Positions 15,336 through 20,625 of a DNA stretch of 25,610 bases are shown here, piece after piece; the first letter of the stretch is position 1; each line of letters starts with the position of its first letter. The translations under genes and the position numbers were made by a program. The notes beneath the pieces are model-generated. The model was not told where the DNA came from. It ran no database searches and saw nothing but the letters and a program-made list of their open reading frames with translations. Origin of the DNA: a virus; IMG/VR virus record IMGVR_UViG_3300035180_001890, positions 1-25,610 of that record; one strand, given 5' to 3'.

Positions 15336-16460
15336 TCAGTCGTCTACCTGCTTATTAATCTTATTTAGAACGTGCTCCCAATCAGGATGCTCATCCAAAT
15401 TAAACTTCACAAGACGATCAATCTGAATTTGACTTCTAACAGCCACTAGAACGTTTTCGTAAGAAACTTTTTGCAAGAACTTACCAACATGCTTGATTGA
15501 TGGAGGCGGCTCATTCTCTTTAGCTTGATCCAATTGAGTGGCCAAGCGAGCGCAAGTAATCATACAGCCAACTAATTTCTTGGTAGGCTCTAACACATTG
15601 TAGCGTGCTGAAACATCCTTGCCCTGATAGATTTCCTCAATCATGGGCAGCAACTGTTGATAGTGCTCATAGTAATTGGAATACTTAATACCGGCATCTT
15701 TTCCTACGCAACCACAGACCTTCTTATTAAGAAGAGTGCTGCTCCAACCGCGCTCTTCACCTTTGAAAAGGATTTCAGAAGCTCTGTGCCAGCCACGAGG
15801 AGAAGGATCTGCGTAGCGATCTTCTGGGTCAACTGCACCGAACAAATCTTTTGGATGGTCAGTAATGTACGCCGTGATAGATGGATGGATATGTCCAGAT
15901 TTACCGGCCCACTCTAACCAAGAAGTAGCATCAGCTTCAACCAAATACTTTTCAGAACGGTCAAGAAGCGGCAAGCTTGGTCTAGATCCGCCCTCAGAGA
16001 TCAAGTTACCAGTCATGATAACTGCTTGAAGATTATCTAAAACTCTACCGTTAATGGAACGGAATTGAGTAAACTCAAGAAGAGGTGCCCACAAGCTTGG
16101 GTCAGCCTTATCCACTTCATCGAGAAGCGCTACTACTTGTTTCTTTCCTTCCAACATAGGCTCATAGAATTGAGGAAGCAAGAAGTCAACGAATTTCTTC
16201 TGTTGACTGGAAGCCATAATATTTGGATATCCTCCCATGTCTACTCGCTCCATAACGGAGAGATTTATGTAAACTTCGTGACATCCAGCTTTCTTGATTT
16301 CTTGTTTAGAAATCTCAGTCTTTCCAGTGCCTCTTCGACCAAAGACAGCAATATTGCCGCCAACTTGAATCGAGGATGCCACGTGTTCGGACAAATCCTT
16401 GGTGTTTAGTTTCTCTAAATTGAAATCGGAAGAAGTCATCGTCTGAGGTTGTGAAGCCAT
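15336..16460 (-). CDS. MoxR-like AAA+ ATPase (intein-free paralogue)
   Basis: The 374-residue ATPase has an uninterrupted Walker A (FGRRGTGKTEIS), VYINLSVMERVDMGGYP, Walker B (VVALLDEVDKADPS), sensor-like MTGN and an LLDRSEKY arginine-finger region. The later YADPSPRGWHRASE matches YASPSPRSWTLASD of the inteinated paralogue. It is first in an operon with the VWA metallopeptidase. The start is supported by GAGAGGAGAAAAATA, and a strong sigma70-like promoter lies about 50-70 nt upstream. MoxR/VWA pairs in bacteria act in protein maturation and stress responses; in phages the role is unproven. Confidence 0.93.
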   Translation of the reverse strand: MASQPQTMTSSDFNLEKLNTKDLSEHVASSIQVGGNIAVFGRRGTGKTEISKQEIKKAGCHEVYINLSVMERVDMGGYPNIMASSQQKKFVDFLLPQFYEPMLEGKKQVVALLDEVDKADPSLWAPLLEFTQFRSINGRVLDNLQAVIMTGNLISEGGSRPSLPLLDRSEKYLVEADATSWLEWAGKSGHIHPSITAYITDHPKDLFGAVDPEDRYADPSPRGWHRASEILFKGEERGWSSTLLNKKVCGCVGKDAGIKYSNYYEHYQQLLPMIEEIYQGKDVSARYNVLEPTKKLVGCMITCARLATQLDQAKENEPPPSIKHVGKFLQKVSYENVLVAVRSQIQIDRLVKFNLDEHPDWEHVLNKINKQVDD

Positions 16461-16505
16461 TATTTTTCTCCTCTCATATTAAGGCTATGAGCTGGCCTTT
16501 CTCTA

Positions 16506-16533
16506 ATCATAATCATACAATCATCGCTGTCAA
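16506..16533 (-). promoter_or_regulatory. sigma70-like promoter of the MoxR-VWA operon
   Basis: Minus strand: TTGACA (16528-16533), 16-nt spacer, TATGAT (16506-16511). The match is 6/6 and 5/6, the best in the window, with the same spacer as at rIIA and the left edge. Confidence 0.75.
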
Positions 16534-16553
16534 TGAATTCAAAATTGAAAAAG

Positions 16554-16572
16554 ATTTTTAATCGTTAAAAAT
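16554..16572 (-). terminator. possible AT-rich terminator hairpin
   Basis: ATTTTTAA and TTAAAAAT form an 8-bp stem around a 3-nt loop, followed on the minus strand by CTTTTTC. It directly follows the stop of the 122-residue gene. The stem has no G-C pair, so it may be weak. Confidence 0.35.
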
Positions 16573-16576
16573 TAAT

Positions 16577-16945
16577 TTAAGAAAAAACGCAATAAGTTTT
16601 GAGCTTCTCACATAATTTTTCTTTATCAGAGAAGTCTACAGTGAAAAATGGAATAGTAGTTACATATTCTGCACCAATTTTTACATCAAAACAATTCATT
16701 GAATAGTCAAAATAAATATTATACTCTCTACAAGTAAAGGTAAAACCAGTGTATACTGTTTCGCCATCACTTTTTTGAAAAGAATAAATTCCAAAAACCT
16801 CATTACATGAATGGCAACTCACACCTTCGTGATCCGCTTTTAAAGCAGTTTTAGGAATCCATTCACTTGTAAGTCTTGTATCAACACCCGAGTTACAATA
16901 CAAGCACTTGGGCTCATCTCGATCTATTAATTCGTGTAATAACAT
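16577..16945 (-). CDS. hypothetical protein with two CxxC pairs (122 aa)
   Basis: CLYC (about residue 14) and CHSC (about residue 44) form a split four-Cys site, probably zinc-binding. The rest is aromatic and beta-rich (YTGFTFTCREYNIYFDYSMN), which suggests a small beta-sheet domain. No family is recognised. Its ATG overlaps the stop of the upstream gene (TAATG), so the two are coupled. Confidence 0.7.
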   Translation of the reverse strand: MLLHELIDRDEPKCLYCNSGVDTRLTSEWIPKTALKADHEGVSCHSCNEVFGIYSFQKSDGETVYTGFTFTCREYNIYFDYSMNCFDVKIGAEYVTTIPFFTVDFSDKEKLCEKLKTYCVFS

Positions 16946-17250
16946 TAATTTAATTCAGATGGTTCAGTTTCGTAATCTAATTCATTTAGATTATATGAAT
17001 TTAACATTTGTTGATGAATTTCCCACGGATCTCTTCCAAATGATAGTTTTCCAGCAGTAAATAGTATTCTATTAAGAAATTCTTCTGGACAATCTAGTTT
17101 ATCTAATTCTTCTGAAAGCCACTCTCCGGCATAACAGACTTCTCTTATAGTTGGATTACTAATTAATAATTGTGGTAATTGGGGATTATCATTCATGTGA
17201 GTGTTCCAACGGGAAATATCCTCGTCCGTCACAAAATCTGGTCTAGACAT
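16945..17250 (-). CDS. hypothetical protein (101 aa)
   Basis: A soluble acidic protein, MSRPDFVTDEDISRWNTHMN at the start, helical in the middle (EWLSEELDKLDCPEEFLNRI), family not recognised. AAAGGATACGA supports the start. It is coupled with the downstream Cys-containing gene. Confidence 0.7.
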   Translation of the reverse strand: MSRPDFVTDEDISRWNTHMNDNPQLPQLLISNPTIREVCYAGEWLSEELDKLDCPEEFLNRILFTAGKLSFGRDPWEIHQQMLNSYNLNELDYETEPSELN

Positions 17251-17345
17251 TCGTATCCTTTAATTGTAAATTGCATTCACTACAAATGCATAGGATTTGA
17301 ATAAAACTTCCGTTCAATTCAAAATCTCATTCGAATGCTACTAAT

Positions 17346-17759
17346 TTATTTCCTCTTAAATTTACTTTGATCAAAATCGTTTTTAATATATTTTAATTTA
17401 TCACAATGATGTCCAATAATTGTAGAGTATTGAGTGCTCATCAATTCAGATTGACCTTCATTGATAGTCATTAATGAAAAATCAATATTCTTAGCAACAA
17501 ACATATATTCATCTATATATTTGCTACAATCAGCCATCTTAACACTAGCTAAAAATTCTAGATCATTAAACTTCAATTTGAGATTAGTTTCTTCTTCTAT
17601 CTCTCGCATAGCAGTTGTAATTGGTGTTTCATATAATTCACCATGACCACCAAAACAATTAACCCTATCTGGATAAAGAATGTTTGGTTTGTTATCTCGA
17701 TGTTGAAGAATTAAATCTCCATTAGGCGCTTCTAGTAAAACAGAGGATGCATAACTCAT
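17346..17759 (-). CDS. Nudix hydrolase
   Basis: The product carries the Nudix box GHGELYETPITTAMREIEEE followed by TNL, fitting G-x5-E-x7-REUxEExGU with Asn in place of the last Gly. Nudix enzymes cleave nucleoside diphosphates linked to another group (NTPs, ADP-ribose, NAD, capped RNA). The start is taken as the ATG at 17759 (137 residues); a TTG four codons upstream is the only longer option. The SVLLEAPNGDLILQHR start and NCFGGHGE are like MutT-type housecleaning members, but substrate cannot be told from sequence. It lies at the end of the tRNA block, behind a terminator. Given the ADP-ribose genes at 22511-25610, an ADP-ribose substrate is possible but unproven. Confidence 0.88.
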   Translation of the reverse strand: MSYASSVLLEAPNGDLILQHRDNKPNILYPDRVNCFGGHGELYETPITTAMREIEEETNLKLKFNDLEFLASVKMADCSKYIDEYMFVAKNIDFSLMTINEGQSELMSTQYSTIIGHHCDKLKYIKNDFDQSKFKRK

Positions 17760-17770
17760 TTTAATGCTCA

Positions 17771-17795
17771 AATAAAAATAGCACCTTGCGGTGCT
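17771..17795 (-). terminator. rho-independent terminator after the tRNA block
   Basis: Minus strand: AGCACC-GCAA-GGTGCT (17795-17780) followed by ATTTTTATTT. The 6-bp GC-rich stem has a GNRA tetraloop and ends the tRNA transcript just after the last tRNA gene. Confidence 0.85.
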
Positions 17796-17798
17796 TTG

Positions 17799-17870
17799 TG
17801 GTACCTCTGTTCGGAGTCGAACCGAAAAAGAAAGCTTCGTAGGCTATCGTGTGCTTCCAGCACCAAAGGT
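17799..17870 (-). tRNA. tRNA-Arg (anticodon ACG), atypical
   Basis: The acceptor ACCTTTG pairs with CAGAGGT (one G-U), with discriminator A and encoded CCA. The T-arm is perfect (TTCGG, TTCGACT, CCGAA). The anticodon loop CTACGAA gives ACG (Arg, CGT). The D-arm region is only 16 nt with GTGC-TGGAA-GCAC starting right after the acceptor stem, and the anticodon stem has a T-T mismatch. The tRNA may be degenerate. Confidence 0.65.
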
Positions 17871-17874
17871 ATAT

Positions 17875-17949
17875 TGGTCTCCCCAGCAGGAATTAAACCC
17901 GCAATATATCGTTCGAAGCGATATGTGATATTCATTTCACTATGAAGAG
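17875..17949 (-). tRNA. tRNA-Arg (anticodon TCG)
   Basis: The acceptor CTCTTCA pairs with TGGGGAG (two G-U pairs), with discriminator A and encoded CCA. The anticodon stem TATCG/CGATA closes loop CTTCGAA, anticodon TCG (Arg, CGA). D-stem GTGA/TCAC; T-stem GCGGG/CCTGC. The T-loop TTTAATT departs from the usual TTCRANN. Confidence 0.8.
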
Positions 17950-17952
17950 ATT

Positions 17953-18024
17953 TGGTGCCCCACCTCCGAGTCGAACGGAGTTTGTCAGTTTAGAAGACTA
18001 ACTAGCAAATCCCTTGCGTGGGGC
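17953..18024 (-). tRNA. tRNA-Arg (anticodon TCT)
   Basis: The acceptor GCCCCAC/GTGGGGC is perfect, with discriminator A and encoded CCA. Anticodon stem TTAGT/ACTGA with loop CTTCTAA gives TCT (Arg, AGA), a codon common in AT-rich phages. The T-arm has loop TTCGACT. Confidence 0.85.
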
Positions 18025-18142
18025 ATACACACTACATATATCACTTTATTAATAGTAATTCTAGTACTAAAATAGTACAGCATATTTATGTGGCAATTCA
18101 AGAATATGCCGAATTTAATAACCACTATATGCTTAAATAATT

Positions 18143-18219
18143 TGGTGATCCCTGGGGGTGTCGAGCCCACCACTTCCCACTTGAGAGGCAGGTGTTCAGA
18201 GCCGCTAAACTAAGGGACC
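18143..18219 (-). tRNA. tRNA-Glu (anticodon CTC)
   Basis: The acceptor GGTCCCT/AGGGATC, discriminator A and encoded CCA are present. Anticodon stem CCTGC/GTGGG with loop CTCTCAA gives CTC (Glu, GAG). The T-stem has one T-C mismatch. The 118 bases before it (18025-18142) hold no gene that I can see. Confidence 0.85.
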
Positions 18220-18226
18220 ATTATAT

Positions 18227-18444
18227 TTAACTATTAACTATTTTTAGTATCTCTTTTGGAGAAACAATTTCACATTTATCTTGTATTTCTTTTACTCTTT
18301 TTTAGGAATATCATAATGAGGATATGATGCATTAGCATGAAACCAACATCTCTTAATGTTTAATTCTTTTGCCATCTTATGAAGATTATCTATCGAATAT
18401 GGAACACAAACTAAATGCCTCATATTGTCACAATAATATTTCAT
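18227..18444 (-). pseudogene. frameshifted DUF4031-like protein
   Basis: The frame starts MKYYCDNMRHLVCVPYSIDN and includes KRCWFHANASYPHYDIPKK, which resembles DUF4031 proteins (short, with an early Asp-Met-Arg-His and a later W-F-x(n)-H-Y-D). A TAG-like early stop (TAA at about 18292) follows an A6 run (18298-18303, T6 on the plus strand). One added A would continue the frame through RVKEIQDKCEIVSPKEILKI to a TAA at 18229-18227, about 72 residues, the expected end for the family. The ATG lies 2 nt after the encoded CCA of tRNA-Glu(TTC), with no separate ribosome-binding site. Either a real frameshift or a homopolymer sequencing error. Confidence 0.6.
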
Positions 18445-18445
18445 T

Positions 18446-18520
18446 TGGTGACTCGTACGGGTTTCGATCCCGTTTTTCTTCATTGAAAGCGAAGAGACTT
18501 AGCCAGTGGTCGAACGAGCC
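18446..18520 (-). tRNA. tRNA-Glu (anticodon TTC)
   Basis: The acceptor GGCTCGT/ACGAGTC, discriminator A and encoded CCA are present. Anticodon stem CTTCG/TGAAG with loop CTTTCAA gives TTC (Glu, GAA). T-stem ACGGG/CCCGT is perfect, with loop ATCGAAA. A protein-coding start follows its 3' end after 1 nt. Confidence 0.87.
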
Positions 18521-18524
18521 ATCT

Positions 18525-18601
18525 TGGGGTGTACAGCCGGAGTCGAACCGAGCTTCCGAAGTTTCACAGACTTCCCTCGTTACCGAACGAGTATGCACAC
18601 C
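18525..18601 (-). tRNA. tRNA-His (anticodon GTG)
   Basis: Anticodon stem GAAGT/ACTTC with loop CTGTGAA gives GTG. The hallmark extra G(-1), encoded here, pairs with C73 before CCA; the acceptor is GTGTGCA/TGTACAC. D-stem CTCG/CGAG. The outer T-stem pair is a C-C mismatch. Confidence 0.9.
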
Positions 18602-18639
18602 ATACATGGTAATATTATTGCCTAATTATTAGTAGTATC

Positions 18640-18662
18640 TCCTATATATACAAAGTTCACGG
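18640..18662 (+). promoter_or_regulatory. promoter-like element before the Lys-rich gene
   Basis: CCTATATATACAAAG stands just upstream of a CGGAG ribosome-binding site (18659-18663) for the plus-strand gene. It resembles the GATATATAAG motifs before other genes. Confidence 0.35.
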
Positions 18663-18669
18663 AGTTTTA

Positions 18670-18948
18670 ATGTCTTATACAGCCGAACAATTATTATCTT
18701 TTGCATCTAACTTCGAAAAATATGCAGCTGAATCTTTTGAAAAAGAGGCTAAAAAGAAGGAAGAAAAGAAAAAGAAGCTTCCACCTTGGCTTGCCAAAAA
18801 GAAAGATTCTAAAGAAGATTCTAATGGTGCCAAGGATTCTAAAGATTCCAAAGACTCTAAAAAGTCTCCTGCTAAGGACAAAAAAGATAAGAAAGTTAAG
18901 AAATCAGATTATTATTCTTATTTAATCAATAAGTTTGCAACTTATTAA
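18670..18948 (+). CDS. Lys-rich low-complexity protein (92 aa)
   Basis: The start is supported by CGGAG 7 nt upstream. The N-terminus (MSYTAEQLLSFASNFEKYAA) looks like an amphipathic helix. It is followed by a KKKEEKKKKLPPWLAKKK block, DSK repeats (KDSKDSKDSKKS) and a Lys-rich end before DYYSYLINKFATY. No family is recognised. Such a charged, disordered protein could bind nucleic acid or be a virion component or scaffold tail, but nothing here decides. It is the only plus-strand gene in the window that is not an endonuclease or relic, and it lies inside the minus-strand tRNA block. Confidence 0.75.
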   Translation: MSYTAEQLLSFASNFEKYAAESFEKEAKKKEEKKKKLPPWLAKKKDSKEDSNGAKDSKDSKDSKKSPAKDKKDKKVKKSDYYSYLINKFATY

Positions 18949-19076
18949 TATTTTTAGCTCCATAATTTGAAGTTTGAGAATGGCAATTAGGACAAAGAAA
19001 TCTTAGGTTTTCCTTAGAATTATTAGTTCCATTGCCATTCTAATAATTCTTTTGAATATTTAACTTTTGAATTCAT
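18926..19076 (-). pseudogene. gutted HNH endonuclease relic
   Basis: Minus-strand reading from an ATG at 19076 gives MNSKVKYSKELLE, a start typical of phage HNH endonucleases. After a frame change near a TGGCAATGG junction it reads NGTNNSKENLRFLCPNCHSQ then TSNYGAKN, the C-terminal half of an HNH core (N-x(n)-CPNCHSQT), ending at a TGA at 18928-18926. The middle, including most of the catalytic domain, is missing, which suggests an internal deletion. The end overlaps the convergent Lys-rich gene. Confidence 0.7.
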
Positions 19077-19088
19077 CTTACTTTTTAG

Positions 19089-19169
19089 TGCCCAGGAAGA
19101 GACTCGAACTCTTAAGCCTTTCGGCATATGCTTCTTAGACATACATGTATACCGTTCCATCACCTGGGC
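19089..19169 (-). tRNA. tRNA-Leu (anticodon AAG), no encoded CCA
   Basis: A class II tRNA with a long variable arm (TGCCGAAAGGC). The acceptor GCCCAGG/CCTGGGC is perfect, with discriminator A followed by CTA instead of CCA. Anticodon stem TATGT/GCATA with loop CTAAGAA gives AAG (Leu, CTT). T-stem AAGAG/CTCTT. CCA would have to be added after transcription. Confidence 0.87.
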
Positions 19170-19176
19170 ATACATT

Positions 19177-19262
19177 TGGTACTACTAAAGGGACTTGAAC
19201 CCCCACGCCATTACTGGCAACGGAACCTAAATCCGTCGTGTCTGCCATTCCACCATAGTAGC
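19177..19262 (-). tRNA. tRNA-Leu (anticodon TAG)
   Basis: A class II tRNA with a long variable arm (TGCCAGTAATGGCG). Acceptor GCTACTA/TAGTAGT, discriminator A, encoded CCA. Anticodon stem ACGGA/TCCGT with loop TTTAGGT gives TAG (Leu, CTA). Confidence 0.9.
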
Positions 19263-19265
19263 ATT

Positions 19266-19341
19266 TGGTGCTCAAGATGTGATTCGAACCCATAAACTAT
19301 GTTTCTAAGACATAGATGGTTGCCAATTACATCACTTGAGC
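19266..19341 (-). tRNA. class I tRNA with anticodon TAG, identity uncertain
   Basis: The acceptor GCTCAAG/CTTGAGC is perfect, with discriminator A and encoded CCA. Anticodon stem CTATGT/ACATAG (6 bp) closes loop CTTAGAA, so positions 34-36 are TAG, which would read CTA. The variable region is only 4 nt, unlike a Leu tRNA. The T-stem ATGGG/CACAT has one mismatch. The amino acid is unclear. Confidence 0.75.
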
Positions 19342-19346
19342 ATTGG

Positions 19347-19360
19347 GTGCTGACGTATAT
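19347..19360 (-). promoter_or_regulatory. TGATATATACG promoter-like motif before the tRNA block
   Basis: The minus strand reads AGCTGATATATACGTC about 10 nt before the first tRNA gene of the block, placing a -10-type element at the expected distance. Confidence 0.4.
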
Positions 19361-19361
19361 A

Positions 19362-19835
19362 TCAGCTTATTCCCATATCACAGAGCATGACATTGAATTC
19401 TGTTTTAGCTGTACCAGTTTCTTGTGGTTGAACTTGCATTTTAACTACTTTAGGTACGGCTTTTACATATGGCAAAGATCCGCCAAATTTAGATAATTGA
19501 GCCCATAGCTTTCTAAATGTTTTAACTTCTTTTGTTTGAACTAAAACTTTTAATTTCTTTTTAAGAATTTTAATTTTAGCTTTTCTTTTTTGCTCTTGTG
19601 CCTTATATGCATCTCGATCAATTGTTTTAACATATATTTTATAATAACTTTTTTTAACAAGTATCATTGCATTATGTTGAGCTGAAACTAATCTTTTCAT
19701 AACATATTTGTTGAACATTCCCGGTTTAATATCAGCTAAAGTAAAAATAGCTGGTAAAGTTAGCCAAGATGGCTTATAATATTTCTTTTTAGAATTTTTA
19801 TGTAATCTGTGTGCAATAAATCTATATTGTTTCAT
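19362..19835 (-). CDS. very basic hypothetical protein (157 aa)
   Basis: The product is rich in Lys, with a strongly basic helix (AQEQKRKAKIKILKKKLKVL; about residues 79-98). A shorter C-terminal part is less charged. No family is recognised; RNA or DNA binding is a guess from charge. Its start overlaps the upstream stop (ATGA). It is the last protein gene before the tRNA block. Confidence 0.7.
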   Translation of the reverse strand: MKQYRFIAHRLHKNSKKKYYKPSWLTLPAIFTLADIKPGMFNKYVMKRLVSAQHNAMILVKKSYYKIYVKTIDRDAYKAQEQKRKAKIKILKKKLKVLVQTKEVKTFRKLWAQLSKFGGSLPYVKAVPKVVKMQVQPQETGTAKTEFNVMLCDMGIS

Positions 19836-20023
19836 TTATCAATATGTTCCCTAGTATTTAAAATGTCTTTTAAACTTTTATACACTGCTTGCCATTCAGG
19901 ACTATCTTTTGTTATTTTAGTTGGAGACTCAGAAGTTTCAGGAACTGACATTAAAGATTTTTTATAAACCAATAATCTTTGAGTGGTAAGTTTTTCCATT
20001 TGTTCTTTTGAAAGCAAATTCAT
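19832..20023 (-). CDS. hypothetical protein (63 aa)
   Basis: A small charged protein (MNLLSKEQMEKLTTQRLLVY) of unknown family. TTGAAAGCAAATTC-type sequence gives no clear ribosome-binding site, but the gene overlaps both neighbours by 1-4 nt, so coupling is likely. Confidence 0.6.
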   Translation of the reverse strand: MNLLSKEQMEKLTTQRLLVYKKSLMSVPETSESPTKITKDSPEWQAVYKSLKDILNTREHIDK

Positions 20024-20247
20024 TATTTTTTCTTAAATCCTGGACATGCACCATCTATAAAAGTGCCATCATAAGAGCTAAGACAATATTTACATCCCAC
20101 TGGAGACATATTATCATATGTATCAAAGTGACGATAATAAGTATGACCACATAAACATAATGTATCATCAGCTATAGATGGATCATACTCTTCTATACCA
20201 ATAGCGCCATTATTGGCACTATTTGCAATAGAAATAATGCAATTCAC
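20023..20247 (-). CDS. small zinc-ribbon-like protein (74 aa)
   Basis: The frame uses a GTG start with AGAGG 6 nt upstream. The core CLCGHTYYRHFDTYDN, then GCKYCLSSYDG and DGACPGFKKK has five Cys and two His, consistent with one zinc site. The family is not recognised. The start lies within the last codons of the 39-residue gene upstream. Confidence 0.65.
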   Translation of the reverse strand: MNCIISIANSANNGAIGIEEYDPSIADDTLCLCGHTYYRHFDTYDNMSPVGCKYCLSSYDGTFIDGACPGFKKK

Positions 20248-20338
20248 ACAAATCCTCTAAATCAGATGAAAAAGTTGGATCATCTTCATAATGTTCATGA
20301 GCAATAAGCCATTCTTTAACGAGATCTTTAATAATCAT
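20219..20338 (-). CDS. mini-protein (39 aa)
   Basis: An acidic, helical 39-codon frame starting MIIKDLVKEWLIAHEHYEDD. Its ATG overlaps the stop of the upstream 96-residue gene (GTATGATT), and its end overlaps the start of the next gene by 29 nt. It fills what would otherwise be a gap of about 90 nt in a fully coupled cluster. No family is recognised. Confidence 0.5.
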   Translation of the reverse strand: MIIKDLVKEWLIAHEHYEDDPTFSSDLEDLCELHYFYCK

Positions 20339-20625
20339 ACAGCTTCAGGGTCTTCTTCAGGGTAAGGCATATCTGCACTAATAATTTCTTCAGCATTTAT
20401 TAAATCAATAAACTCATCTCTTATTTGTTGAGATTCATGATTTCTTTGAATATAAAAGAGACCAACATATTGACCGCCCAACATACCTAATACTTCATAT
20501 TTCAATTTTACTTTACCGTGAACAAAAGCATTAAATGCAGCTGTCATAGTAACGATTTCATCTTCTGTAGCAAAGATAAGAACTGTTGGAAGATTAACTA
20601 ACACTTCTTTTGGTTTAAATTTCAT
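20335..20625 (-). CDS. hypothetical protein (96 aa)
   Basis: The ATG at 20625, within ATGA with the upstream stop, is preferred over one seven codons earlier. The product (MKFKPKEVLVNLPTVLIFAT, then EIVTMTAAFNAFVHGKVKLK) looks like a small alpha/beta domain with an acidic tail (PYPEEDPEAV). The family is not recognised. Confidence 0.68.
   Translation of the reverse strand: MKFKPKEVLVNLPTVLIFATEDEIVTMTAAFNAFVHGKVKLKYEVLGMLGGQYVGLFYIQRNHESQQIRDEFIDLINAEEIISADMPYPEEDPEAV

Noticed and set aside
18025-18142. Possible further tRNA in the gap between tRNA-Arg(TCT) and tRNA-Glu(CTC)
   Set aside because: Only short AT-rich inverted repeats (such as GTACTA/TAGTAC) are present; no T-loop or acceptor pairing can be found.
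19266-19341. tRNA with TAG read as an amber suppressor
   Set aside because: An amber suppressor needs anticodon CTA. TAG reads the codon CTA. No in-frame TAG recoding is needed to explain any gene here.
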